Shown here in pieces: positions 47,749 through 56,979 of a DNA stretch of 64,000 nucleotides. This DNA is from Azospirillum sp. OGB3 (lineage in GTDB: Bacteria; Pseudomonadota; Alphaproteobacteria; Azospirillales; Azospirillaceae). A program made the position numbers and the translations under genes. The DNA lies in assembly GCF_014192915.1 (NCBI RefSeq), contig NZ_JACHYN010000003.1, positions 372,001-436,000 on the forward strand. The letters run 5' to 3'. Every line of letters begins with the position of its first letter. The stretch's first letter is position 1. Under the pieces are notes generated by a model that searched no databases, was not told where the DNA came from, and saw only the letters and a list, made by a program, of their open reading frames with translations.

Positions 47749-47764
47749 GCGCCGGGCCCCGGAG

Positions 47765-48574
47765 TCAGCGGCAGCGGACGAAGGTGGCGCCGAAAGCCGG
47801 TTGGTCCAGAGACAGGAACAGGCGGTCCAGCCGCGGCGCATCGGCGACGTCCATGCGCAGCATGCCTTCCGGCAACCCTTCCTCTCCACCGAAGGACAGC
47901 CCCTCCGCCAGATCGCCCTCGCCGGGCGCCAGCGGGCCTTCCAGCGGAAAGGCGGCGATCCGCGGGTCGTGCAGGCTGAAGGCGCCGTCGCCGGTGATCT
48001 CCAGATAGGAGGTCCGGCAATCGTCGATGGGCGTCCGCGTCACCGGGTCGGCCTTGGCCCAGCGGCCAATCAGTGCCGGCAGGTCCGCCGAGCGCTTCGC
48101 CGGACCCGGCTTCGTCTGGCTCTGGGCAACGCTGGCAACCGGGCGCTGCGGGGCCGACGCCGAAACGGTCAGCGGCTCGTCGGCCACCGGGGCGCGACGG
48201 GCGGCCAGTTCGGTCTCCAGCGTCTTGGTGCGTTCGGCCATCTGGCGCGCCAGACAGGCCGCGCGGTCCTTGCCCTTCTTCGGGTCGGCCAGATCGGCCT
48301 CCGCCACCGGACAGGCGGCGTCCCGCCGCTGGACCCACGCGCGCTGGCCGGCGGCGACCGCTTCCTCCCCCGCCTTCCCGGCCTCGTCGGACAGCGCCCG
48401 CAGCGCCGAATCGAGCTTGTCGGCAGCGGTGGCGAGCGAGGCGTCGCGGCAGAGCAGAAGCGCGACCGGCGCGTCCCCGGCGCAGTCCGCGGGCTTGGCG
48501 GCCTCCCCGCTGGTGTCCGCCGCCATGGCCGTGCCGGCCATCAGCATGCCCGCCAGAAGAATCGCTGCCCGCAT
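47765..48574 (-). CDS. LprI/DUF1311-like periplasmic protein
   Basis: A 269-residue exported protein with signal peptide MRAAILLAGMLMAGTAMAA. A DUF1311/LprI domain follows: CRDASLATAADKLDSAL, GQRAWVQRRDAACP and RAACLARQMAERTKTLE. In Mycobacterium LprI inhibits lysozyme, so a similar role is possible. The C-terminal ~110 residues (from LIGRWAKADPVTRTPIDDCR) look like a small beta domain with two cysteines (DDCRTS and the terminal FVRCR). ATG at 48574 is chosen; a TTG two codons upstream is unlikely. It follows the unknown 308-residue gene by 12 bases. Confidence 0.8.
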   Translation of the reverse strand: MRAAILLAGMLMAGTAMAADTSGEAAKPADCAGDAPVALLLCRDASLATAADKLDSALRALSDEAGKAGEEAVAAGQRAWVQRRDAACPVAEADLADPKKGKDRAACLARQMAERTKTLETELAARRAPVADEPLTVSASAPQRPVASVAQSQTKPGPAKRSADLPALIGRWAKADPVTRTPIDDCRTSYLEITGDGAFSLHDPRIAAFPLEGPLAPGEGDLAEGLSFGGEEGLPEGMLRMDVADAPRLDRLFLSLDQPAFGATFVRCR

Positions 48575-48586
48575 CGCCAAAATCCC

Positions 48587-49513
48587 TTACGCCGGAAACG
48601 CTTCCAGGACGGCCCTCACCTGCCGCTGGAAATCCTGGTCGCTGCGATAGCGCGTCAGGACCGTCTTGTCACGCTGAACGAGGAAAAAGATGTCCTCGCG
48701 GCTGGGCAGAGAGCGCGGGTTGGGCTTGTCCAGCAGCTCCCCGTTCCAGCCGATCCGCGCCATGAAGTAGACGGCGCGCGAGTTCAGCATGAACAGCTTG
48801 TTGTCCGGCGCCAGCTTTTCCCGACGCAGCAGCGCATAAAGGTAGTAGTTCCGTCCGTGAAAATAATTGACGTAGATCGATTGCAGCGCAGCGAAGCGCT
48901 CGTCGGGGCTGGTGTATTTCTTGATCTGCCGCTCCAGCTTGAAACCGGCAAAGAAATACTCACGCGCCTCGTTCTCAAAGGAGAAAGCGGAGCCGCGTAT
49001 CTGGGTGAGCTGTTCCCCATACTTGCGCAGGACGCGCCCCATCAGCAGTTCGAGGAAGCGCCGCTCCGCCGCGAGGTCATCGGGCGGCTGCAGGATCATC
49101 TCGAAGACATGGCGGAGATGATAGGGGTGCCGGACCACGATGACCGGAACGCTCGACGCCGGACGCTTTTCCCGCCATCCCCGCTCCCCCAGCATGGTCG
49201 CCGCCGGCGACACCGAGGCGATCACCGAGGCGATGGTGTCCTGGATCTTCCAGCGCCGCTTCACCTGGGCGGACTGTTTGCCGATGTGGAAACGCGCCAG
49301 ACGGCGCTGCCACCGGCTGCGCCACGTCTCCTTCGGGGCCTTGTGGGTCGGCAGGTTGGCGACGACCAGCGGGTTGCCGAGCATGTCCGGCGGCGGCGGC
49401 AGCGGATTGAAATTGAAGTATTTGCCGGTAACGACGCCGCGCGTGGCACCGCCGGGCGCTCCGTCGCCCGCCGAAGCACCGCCACCCAAGGACAGGCCCG
49501 CCAGCGTCGCCAT
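48587..49513 (-). CDS. Conserved hypothetical protein, 308 residues
   Basis: I do not recognise this protein. The N-terminus is Gly/Ala-rich (MATLAGLSLGGGASAGDG) and not a signal peptide. The segment YFNFNPLPPPPDMLGNPLVV is proline-rich. A basic middle (RSRWQRRLARFHIGKQSAQ) precedes a probably helical domain with PVIVVRHPYHLRHVFEMIL, LMGRVLRKYGEQL and IYVNYFHGRNYYLYALL. Charged and aromatic residues are well spread, so it is a real folded protein. No membrane helix is clear. It lies head-to-head with the transglutaminase cluster and upstream of the LprI-like gene. Confidence 0.72.
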   Translation of the reverse strand: MATLAGLSLGGGASAGDGAPGGATRGVVTGKYFNFNPLPPPPDMLGNPLVVANLPTHKAPKETWRSRWQRRLARFHIGKQSAQVKRRWKIQDTIASVIASVSPAATMLGERGWREKRPASSVPVIVVRHPYHLRHVFEMILQPPDDLAAERRFLELLMGRVLRKYGEQLTQIRGSAFSFENEAREYFFAGFKLERQIKKYTSPDERFAALQSIYVNYFHGRNYYLYALLRREKLAPDNKLFMLNSRAVYFMARIGWNGELLDKPNPRSLPSREDIFFLVQRDKTVLTRYRSDQDFQRQVRAVLEAFPA

Positions 49514-49774
49514 TTTCGATTCACACTCTGCTTGGGTCGCTCCCGTCCGGCGGGCAGGGCCGTCGGTCAGGGATCAGGTCTTTATAAAGCGGGCCGAGCG
49601 CTGATGAAAGACGCAACCGATCCACTCTGACACTGCATGTTTTTTGTGCAACCAGTTCGTGCCGCGTTTGCGAAGGCGCTCTGGTCTGCGCGAACTCTTC
49701 GATGGTACTATGCCCTTGTCCGTGCGGCGGGGAGCCGCAGGGGACCGGCCAGCGCAGACAACGGGTGGAACTTC

Positions 49775-52700
49775 ATGGCGATCCACGTCGCTCTCAACCA
49801 CAAGACCGTCTACCGTTACGACCGTTTGGTCAATCTGGGGCCACAAATCGTCCGGCTCCGCCCGGCCCCCCACTGCCGTACCCCGATCCTCAGCTACTCG
49901 CTGCGCGTCACCCCGAAGCACCATTTCCTGAACTGGCAGCAGGACCCGCAGTCCAACTACCAGGCCCGCTTCGTCTTCCCGGAAAAGACCCGCGAGTTCG
50001 TCGTGGAGGTCGATCTCGTCGCGGAGATCGCGGCGATCAACCCCTTCGACTTCTTCCTGGAGGAGAAGGCCCAGACCATCCCCTTCGCCTATGAGCCATG
50101 GTTGGAGCGCGAACTGCGCCCCTACCTGGAGGTGGAGAAGCCGGGTCCGCTGCTGGCCGACTACCTGACCGGCATTTCGCGGGAGCCGGCGGCGTCCATC
50201 AACTTCCTGGTCGACGTCAACCAGCGGCTCCAGAAGGACATCGGCTACGTCATCCGCCTGGAGCCCGGCATCCAGACCTGCGAGGAGACGCTGGGCAAGC
50301 GCACCGGCTCCTGCCGCGATTCGGCGTGGCTGCTGGTGCAGATCCTGCGCAACCTCGGTCTGGCCGCCCGGTTCGTCTCCGGCTACCTGATCCAGCTCAC
50401 CGCCGACCAGAAGGCGCTCGACGGACCGTCCGGTCCCGAAGAGGACTTCACCGACCTGCACGCCTGGACCGAGGTCTTCCTGCCCGGCGCCGGCTGGGTC
50501 GGGCTCGACCCGACCTCCGGCCTGCTGGCCGGCGAGGGGCACATCCCGCTGGCCTGCACGCCGGACGCCTCCTCCGCGGCCCCCATCTCCGGCCTCATCG
50601 ACGAGTGCGAGGTGGAGTTCGGGCATGAGATGTCGGTCACCCGCATCTATGAGGCGCCGCGCGTCACCAAGCCCTACACCCCCAAGCAGTGGGCGGGAAT
50701 CGAGGCGCTGGGCCACCGCATCGACGAGGAGCTGGCCGCCGGCGACGTGCGCCTGACCATGGGCGGCGAGCCGACCTTCGTGTCCATCGACGACATGGAC
50801 GGGGCCGAGTGGAACACCACCGCGCTCGGGCCCAACAAGCGCAAGATGGCCGCCGACCTCGTTCACCGGCTGGCCAACCGCTTTGCGCCGGGCGGGCTGC
50901 TGCATTTCGGCCAGGGCAAATGGTATCCCGGCGAATCGCTGCCGCGCTGGGCGATGACCGTCTACTGGCGCCGCGACGGCGAGGCGCTGTGGGCGAACAG
51001 CGACCTGCTGGCCCGCGAGGACACCGACTACGGCCACACGGCGGAGGACGCCGGCGCCTTTCTGGTCACGCTGGCCAAGAAGCTGGGGCTAGACTCGGCG
51101 CTGGTGCTGGCCGCCTACGAGGACCCGTGGCACTACCTGCGCCGCGAATCGTTGCTGCCGGTCAACGTCGATCCGCTGGACAGCAAGCTGGAGGACAAGG
51201 AGGAGCGCGCGCGCCTCGCCCACGTCTTCACCCGCGGCCTGAACGAGCCGGTCGGCTTCGCCCTGCCGATCAACCGCAAGATGACCCAGCAGGGGCCGGT
51301 GTGGCTGTCCAGCGCCTGGCCGCTGCGCCAGGAACGGCTGCTGCTGATGCCGGGCGACAGCCCGGTCGGCTACCGCCTGCCGCTCGGCTCGCTGCCCTGG
51401 GTGGCGCCGCAGGACTATCCCTACTCCTGGGAGACCGACCCGTTCGAGGAGCGGGCGCCGCTGCCGCCCAACCGGGTACCGCTGCGCCAGCACGCGCTCC
51501 GCGAGGAGGCCGAACGGCAGGACGCCACCCGACGCAACGAGCGCGTCCAGCGCGCCATGGCCGAGGTGCGCAGCGAGATGCCGGAGCACGGCAAGTCGGC
51601 GTGGTGGGTGGTCCGCACCGCCCTGACCTGCGAGGCGCGCAACGGCCGCATCCACCTGTTCATGCCGCCGATGAACACGCTGGAGGACTATCTGGCGATG
51701 CTGGCGGAGATCGAGGCGACGGCGGTCGAGCTGGACATGCCGGTGGTGATCGAGGGCTACCAGCCGCCGAAGGACCCCCGCCTGAACTCGCTGGCCGTCA
51801 CCCCCGACCCCGGCGTGATCGAGGTGAACATCCACCCCTCGCACACTTGGGACGAGCTGGTCCGCAACACGCTGGAGCTTTACGAGGACGCCCGCCAGTC
51901 GCGGCTGGGTGCCGAGAAGTTCATGATCGACGGGCGCCACTGTGGCACCGGCGGCGGCAATCATGTGGTGATGGGCGGCGCCACCGCGGCGGACAGCCCC
52001 TTCCTGCGGCGGCCCGACATGCTGCGCAGCCTGATCACCTTCTGGCAGAACCACCCGTCGCTGTCCTACGCCTTCTCCGGCCTGTTCATCGGCCCGACCA
52101 GCCAGGCGCCGCGCGTGGACGAGGCCCGCGACGACGCGCTCTACGAGCTGGAGATCGCCTTCAATCAGATCGACAAGGCGGCCGCGACAGGCGATTGCCC
52201 GCCCTGGATGGTCGACCGCGTGCTGCGCAATCTGCTGACCGACGTGCAGGGCAACACCCACCGGGCCGAGTTCTGCATCGACAAGCTCTATTCCCCGGAC
52301 AGCTCCACCGGGCGCCTTGGGCTGGTCGAGTTCCGCGCCTTCGAGATGCCGCCCCACGCGGAGATGAGCCTGACCCAGCAGCTTCTGCTGCGTGCCCTGG
52401 TCGCCCGCTTCTGGAAGACGCCCTACAAGGGCAAGCTGGTGCGCTGGGGGACGGAACTGCACGACCGCTTCATGCTGCCTTACTTTGTGCAGCAGGACTT
52501 GGCGGACGTCGTCGCCGACCTTCGCGATCACGGCTATCCCATCGAGGAGCGCTGGTTCGACCCGCACATGAACTTCCGCTTCCCGGTCTACGGCCACGTC
52601 AACCAGCGCGGCATCGCGCTGGAACTGCGCATGGCGCTGGAGCCCTGGCACGTCCTGGGCGAGGAGCCGGGCGGCGGCGGCACCGTGCGCTACGTCGACA

Positions 52701-53119
52701 GCTCGGTCGAGCGGGTGCAGGTGCGGGTCACCGGTCTGACCGACGCGCGCTACGCCATCACCTGCAACGGCCGCCGCGTGCCGCTGATCCCCACGGGGAC
52801 AGAGGGCGAGTTCGTGGCCGGCGTGCGGTACCGGGCGTGGCAGCCACCCTCCTGCCTGCACCCGACGATCCCGGTGCATACGCCGCTGGTCTTCGACATC
52901 CTGGACCTGTGGGCGGGCCGCTCCATCGGCGGCTGCACCTACCACGTCATGCATCCGGGCGGGCGCAACTACGACACCTTCCCGGTCAACGCCAACGAGG
53001 CGGAGGGGCGGCGCCTCGCCCGCTTCTTCCCCTTTGGCCACACCCCCGGCCCGATGGACGCACCGGCGGAGGAGCGCAACCCGCAATTCCCGATGACGCT
53101 GGACCTGCGGCGGGGCTGA
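49775..53119 (+). CDS. Transglutaminase-like protein with C-terminal DUF2126
   Basis: 1114 residues. The N-terminal bacterial transglutaminase domain ([20 protein letters not shown]) precedes the core with catalytic Cys180 ([12 protein letters not shown]), His229 (DLHAWTEVF) and Asp245 (GLDPTSG). From about residue 320 a DUF2126 region follows, including [19 protein letters not shown], a [12 protein letters not shown] segment and [18 protein letters not shown]. The C-terminal part has [23 protein letters not shown]2126 resembles glutamine-synthetase/ATP-grasp-type amidoligases in published predictions, but its reaction is unproven. ATG at 49775 begins the transglutaminase fold. It heads the three-gene unit. 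Confidence 0.92.
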   Translation: MAIHVALNHKTVYRYDRLVNLGPQIVRLRPAPHCRTPILSYSLRVTPKHHFLNWQQDPQSNYQARFVFPEKTREFVVEVDLVAEIAAINPFDFFLEEKAQTIPFAYEPWLERELRPYLEVEKPGPLLADYLTGISREPAASINFLVDVNQRLQKDIGYVIRLEPGIQTCEETLGKRTGSCRDSAWLLVQILRNLGLAARFVSGYLIQLTADQKALDGPSGPEEDFTDLHAWTEVFLPGAGWVGLDPTSGLLAGEGHIPLACTPDASSAAPISGLIDECEVEFGHEMSVTRIYEAPRVTKPYTPKQWAGIEALGHRIDEELAAGDVRLTMGGEPTFVSIDDMDGAEWNTTALGPNKRKMAADLVHRLANRFAPGGLLHFGQGKWYPGESLPRWAMTVYWRRDGEALWANSDLLAREDTDYGHTAEDAGAFLVTLAKKLGLDSALVLAAYEDPWHYLRRESLLPVNVDPLDSKLEDKEERARLAHVFTRGLNEPVGFALPINRKMTQQGPVWLSSAWPLRQERLLLMPGDSPVGYRLPLGSLPWVAPQDYPYSWETDPFEERAPLPPNRVPLRQHALREEAERQDATRRNERVQRAMAEVRSEMPEHGKSAWWVVRTALTCEARNGRIHLFMPPMNTLEDYLAMLAEIEATAVELDMPVVIEGYQPPKDPRLNSLAVTPDPGVIEVNIHPSHTWDELVRNTLELYEDARQSRLGAEKFMIDGRHCGTGGGNHVVMGGATAADSPFLRRPDMLRSLITFWQNHPSLSYAFSGLFIGPTSQAPRVDEARDDALYELEIAFNQIDKAAATGDCPPWMVDRVLRNLLTDVQGNTHRAEFCIDKLYSPDSSTGRLGLVEFRAFEMPPHAEMSLTQQLLLRALVARFWKTPYKGKLVRWGTELHDRFMLPYFVQQDLADVVADLRDHGYPIEERWFDPHMNFRFPVYGHVNQRGIALELRMALEPWHVLGEEPGGGGTVRYVDSSVERVQVRVTGLTDARYAITCNGRRVPLIPTGTEGEFVAGVRYRAWQPPSCLHPTIPVHTPLVFDILDLWAGRSIGGCTYHVMHPGGRNYDTFPVNANEAEGRRLARFFPFGHTPGPMDAPAEERNPQFPMTLDLRRG

Positions 53120-53216
53120 TCGGGCCCCCTTCCCCCGGCCGGAATACGCCTTTCGGCCGGGGGGCACCGATGCGCCGCTTGCATCGGCGGGACCGGGCGT
53201 TCACACTTGCTGCGCA

Positions 53217-55841
53217 TTGCACCGCCGTGAACGTACGATCCGAACCTTGGCCGACCGCGAATCCCCCTTTCTTGACCCCGGCGCGCCCCCTCCTCCGGGG
53301 CTGCGTCCGGTGCCGTTCCTCCAGGGATCGCTGTTCGGCGAGGCCGACGCCATGGGCTACGGCCGCGGCGAGGTCTATGACGAGATGGTCACCGGCCAGG
53401 GCCGCCTGCGCCCGCACTGGCAGACCTTCATGGGCACGCTGGGCCCCCTCGACCCGGAGCTGATGGCCGAGCGGTGGGAGGAGGCGCGGCGCCTGCTGCA
53501 CCAGAACGGCGTCACCTACAACATCTACGGCGATCCCAAGGGGATGGAGCGGCCCTGGCCGCTCGACATGGTGCCGCTGCTGATCCCCTCCCACGAGTGG
53601 AAGGCGGTCGAATCTGGTCTGATCCAGCGCGCCACGCTGCTGAACGCGGTGCTGGCCGACATCTACGGGCCGCAGACCCTGACGCGCAGCGGGCGGCTGT
53701 CCCCGGCGGTGATCCACGCCGATCCCGGATTCCGCCGCGCCGTGCACGGCATTCCGGTGCCCAACGACATCCATCTGCATTTCTACGCGGCGGACCTCGC
53801 CCGCGCGCCGGACGGGCGCTGGTGGGTGCTGTCCGACCGCACCCAGGCGCCGAGCGGCAGCGGCTACGCGCTGGAGAACCGGGCGGTGCTGGCGAAGGTC
53901 CTGCCGGACAGCTTCCGCCACTGTCAGGTAGAGCACCTCACGCCCTTCTTCGAAGCGTACAAGGAAACGCTGCTGTCGCTGAGCCCGCGCCGCGACCAGC
54001 CGCGGATCGTCCTGCTGACGCCCGGCCCCTACAACGAAACCTATTTCGAGCACGTCTATCTGGCCCGCTACCTCGGCATCACGCTGGTGGAGGGGGCCGA
54101 CCTGACCGTGCGCGACCGTCAGGTCTATCTGAAGACCCTGTCGGGGCTGGAGCCGGTGGACGTCATCCTGCGCCGCCTGGACGCCGATTTCGCAGACCCG
54201 CTGGAGCTGCGCGCCGACAGCTCGCTGGGCGTGGCCGGGCTGATCGAGGCGGTGCGCGCCGGCAACGTCGTCGTGGCGAACTCGCTCGGTTCCGGCTTCC
54301 TGGAATCCATGGCGGTCAAGCCGTCGCTGCCCATGCTCTGCCGCCATCTGCTGGGCGAGGAGCTGAAGATGCCCGGCGTCGCCGTCTGGTGGTGCGGCAA
54401 CGACGACGAGCGCGCCTACGTCATCGAGCATCTGGACGGGCTGGTGGTGAAGCCGGCCTTCCCCTCCCTGTCCTTCGAGCCGATCTTCGGCGCCGACCTG
54501 TCCTCGGCCGAGCGCGCCGCCCTGGTCGAGCGCATCAAGGCCCGCCCCTGGTGCTACGTCGCGCAGGAGCGTCTGGCCCTGTCCACGGCGCCGGTCTGGC
54601 AGGGCGGGCGTCTGCAGCCGCGCCCCCTGGTGCTGCGCGTCTTCCTCTGCGCCCGCCCGGACGGGAGCTACACCGTCATGCCCGGCGGCCTGACCCGCGT
54701 GTCCACCGAATCAGGGAAGCTGGTCGTCTCCATGCAGCGGGGCGGCGGCAGCAAGGACACCTGGATCCTGTCCGGGCGCCGGGCCGAGGCCACCCCGGCA
54801 ACGCCGCGCCCGCAGCCGGTCCAAGAGCCGCAGCCGGCACCCAAGGCGGCCTCCGCCGACCTGCCCAGCCGGGTGGCCGACAGCCTTTATTGGTTGGGCC
54901 GCTACGCGGAGCGGTCGGAGGGCACGGTGCGCCTGCTGCGTTCCACCCATTCCCGCCTCACCGACGGCAACGTACCGGGCGCGTCGCTTCAGCTCCGCCC
55001 GCTGCTCCATCTGATGGCCTGGGAGGGCATGATCCCCTGGGACCTGACTCGGGTCACCGCGCTCGGCGGCGGACGGGCGCTGCGGGCGGCGCTCTACAGC
55101 TCCGTCGTCGATCCCGACCATCCCAACAGCCTGCGCGCCCAGGTGCAGCGGGTGCACCGTACCGCCTATTCGGTGCGCGACCGCCTGTCGCTCGACATGT
55201 GGCGGGTGGTGACGATGCTGGAGCGGCAGAGCCAGCCGCCGGCGCACAAGCTCGACGCCGCCGCCATGCTGCTGCGGCTGGACGACCTGATGACCTGCCT
55301 CGCCGCCATCGCCGGGCTGGAGCAGGAAAGCATGACGCGCGGCCAGGGCTGGCGCTTCCTCGACATCGGCCGGCGCATCGAGCGGGCGCTCCACATCATC
55401 TCGGTGATGCGCGGCATCCAGATCCAAGCGCTCGACCGCCAGGACGAGCCGGTCCAGGTGGCGACGCTGAGCGTACTGCTGGAGTTGGGGGAGAGCGTGA
55501 TGACCTACCGGTCCCGCTATCTGACCAGCGTGCGCCGCCGCCCGGTTCTGGAACTGCTGCTGGCCGACGAGTCCAACCCGCGCGCCCTGGATTTCCAGCT
55601 CGCGGCCCTGGAGCGCCATGTGGCGGCCCTGCCCACCGGTTCGCAGGCCGTGCCGGGCGACACGGCCGCCTCGGCCCGCTCGATCCTCGGCGCCGCCCGC
55701 GCCTCGCTGCGCGCGCCGGAGGCTCTGGACTCGGGCACGGCCCTGCACACGCTGCTCGACTCGCTCGCCCTGTCGCTGCCCGAAATTTCCAACCTCCTGA
55801 CCCACGCCTATTTCAGCCATGCCTTTGCCCGACCGGCCTGA
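53217..55841 (+). CDS. Circularly permuted ATP-grasp / alpha-E fusion protein (DUF404-DUF407-DUF403)
   Basis: About 874 residues. Residues about 45-520 form the circularly permuted ATP-grasp domain: EVYDEMVTGQGRLRPHW, FRRAVHGIPVPNDIHLHFYA, IVLLTPGPYNETYFEHVYLA and KPSLPMLCRHLLGEE. An Ala/Pro linker leads to the alpha-E domain (residues about 555-870) starting VADSLYWLGRYAERSEGTVR. The ATP-grasp part is predicted to join amino acids or peptides by amide bonds. In many genomes these are two genes; here they are fused. The start is uncertain: TTG at 53217 or ATG at 53352. Confidence 0.9.
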   Translation: MHRRERTIRTLADRESPFLDPGAPPPPGLRPVPFLQGSLFGEADAMGYGRGEVYDEMVTGQGRLRPHWQTFMGTLGPLDPELMAERWEEARRLLHQNGVTYNIYGDPKGMERPWPLDMVPLLIPSHEWKAVESGLIQRATLLNAVLADIYGPQTLTRSGRLSPAVIHADPGFRRAVHGIPVPNDIHLHFYAADLARAPDGRWWVLSDRTQAPSGSGYALENRAVLAKVLPDSFRHCQVEHLTPFFEAYKETLLSLSPRRDQPRIVLLTPGPYNETYFEHVYLARYLGITLVEGADLTVRDRQVYLKTLSGLEPVDVILRRLDADFADPLELRADSSLGVAGLIEAVRAGNVVVANSLGSGFLESMAVKPSLPMLCRHLLGEELKMPGVAVWWCGNDDERAYVIEHLDGLVVKPAFPSLSFEPIFGADLSSAERAALVERIKARPWCYVAQERLALSTAPVWQGGRLQPRPLVLRVFLCARPDGSYTVMPGGLTRVSTESGKLVVSMQRGGGSKDTWILSGRRAEATPATPRPQPVQEPQPAPKAASADLPSRVADSLYWLGRYAERSEGTVRLLRSTHSRLTDGNVPGASLQLRPLLHLMAWEGMIPWDLTRVTALGGGRALRAALYSSVVDPDHPNSLRAQVQRVHRTAYSVRDRLSLDMWRVVTMLERQSQPPAHKLDAAAMLLRLDDLMTCLAAIAGLEQESMTRGQGWRFLDIGRRIERALHIISVMRGIQIQALDRQDEPVQVATLSVLLELGESVMTYRSRYLTSVRRRPVLELLLADESNPRALDFQLAALERHVAALPTGSQAVPGDTAASARSILGAARASLRAPEALDSGTALHTLLDSLALSLPEISNLLTHAYFSHAFARPA

Positions 55842-56808
55842 CCTCTCCCCGACCGTGGCCGGCGCGGCCCCCGCCGACGATCCCTCCGGCGATGGATTCG
55901 GCGTCCGCTTCCGCGTGCGCCACACGACCCGCTACGAGTATGGCGAGGACGTGTCGGTGTCGCACCACCTGCTGCACCTGACCGCCCGCCCGCAACCGCG
56001 CCAGCGCGTTCACCAAAGCGCCCTGACCATCCTGCCGGCGCCGGCGGTGCAGTCGTCCCACACCGACTATTTCGGCAACACCGTCACCTACGTCGCGATG
56101 CAGGAGCCGCACCGGCACCTGATCGTCACCGCGGAAAGCGAGGTGGAGGTCGGCCCGCCGCCGCCGCTGGACGCCGCGGCGACACCGACCTGGGAGCATG
56201 TGCGCGATTCGTTGGGCGGCCTGAGCGGCCCGGAGGACGGGGCGGAAGTGGTCCAGTACCGCTTCGACAGCACGCTGGTGTCGGCCAGCCCGACGCTGCA
56301 GGACTACGCCGCGCAGTCCTTCACGCCCGGCCGCCCGGTGGCGGAGGCCGCGCTGGACCTGATGCGGCGCATCCACGACGATTTCACCTTCGACCCCACC
56401 GCGACGACGATCGCCACCCCGATGGCGGAGGTGATGCGGCACCGCCGCGGCGTCTGCCAGGACTTCGCCCACATCGTGGTCGGCTGTGTGCGGGCGATGG
56501 GACTGCCGGCCCGCTACGTCTCCGGCTATCTGCGCACCCTGCCGCCGCCGGGCCGGCCGCGTCTGGTCGGCGCCGACGTCAGCCACGCCTGGGCCTCCGT
56601 CTGGTGCGGCGCCGAGGCCGGCTGGATCGACGTCTGCCCGACCAACGCGCGGCGCGCCGACCAGGACTTCATCACCATCGCCTGGGGCCGCGACTACGAC
56701 GACGTCAGCCCCGCCCGCGGCGTCCTGATGGGCGCCGCCGGCCACACTCTGTCGGTCAGCGTCGATGTCGAGCCGTTGAGCGGGTTCGGGGCGCCCTCCT
56801 TCCCCTGA
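55819..56808 (+). CDS. Transglutaminase-like cysteine protein (second of the cluster)
   Basis: A 329-residue transglutaminase-like protein. An N-terminal beta domain (FRVRHTTRYEYGEDVSVSHH, LHLTARPQPRQRVHQ) precedes the core with Cys213 (RRGVCQDFAHIV), His256 (VSHAWASVW) and Asp271 (GWIDVCPTN). It could act as a peptidase, amidase or cross-linker on the product of the ATP-grasp enzyme. The ATG at 55819 lies inside the end of the preceding gene (23-base overlap), so the two are translationally coupled. Confidence 0.93.
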   Translation: MPLPDRPDLSPTVAGAAPADDPSGDGFGVRFRVRHTTRYEYGEDVSVSHHLLHLTARPQPRQRVHQSALTILPAPAVQSSHTDYFGNTVTYVAMQEPHRHLIVTAESEVEVGPPPPLDAAATPTWEHVRDSLGGLSGPEDGAEVVQYRFDSTLVSASPTLQDYAAQSFTPGRPVAEAALDLMRRIHDDFTFDPTATTIATPMAEVMRHRRGVCQDFAHIVVGCVRAMGLPARYVSGYLRTLPPPGRPRLVGADVSHAWASVWCGAEAGWIDVCPTNARRADQDFITIAWGRDYDDVSPARGVLMGAAGHTLSVSVDVEPLSGFGAPSFP

Positions 56809-56824
56809 TAGCGATCGAGTCCTC

Positions 56825-56940
56825 GCGTTGGCCCCCACCCCGGCCCTCCCCCGCTAACGCAGGGGAGGGTGCCTTCTGCGAAGCCGCGGCAATTCCCTCC
56901 CCTGCGTTAGCGGGGGAGGGTTAGGGTGGGGGCCCAACGC
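56825..56940. repeat. Long near-perfect palindromic intergenic element
   Basis: The left arm (56825-56869) and right arm (56895-56940) are nearly exact reverse complements, about 45 bp each, around a 25-base centre. The arms start GCGTTGG and contain CCCTCCCCCGCTAACGC; the mirrored arm ends CCCAACGC. It fills most of the 170-base gap between two convergent genes, and can serve as a two-way terminator. The form resembles REP/BIME-like palindromes that occur in many copies. Confidence 0.85.
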
Positions 56941-56979
56941 AACCACTCGCCAAGCACCTCTGCCTTCCTGCCCGGCTGG

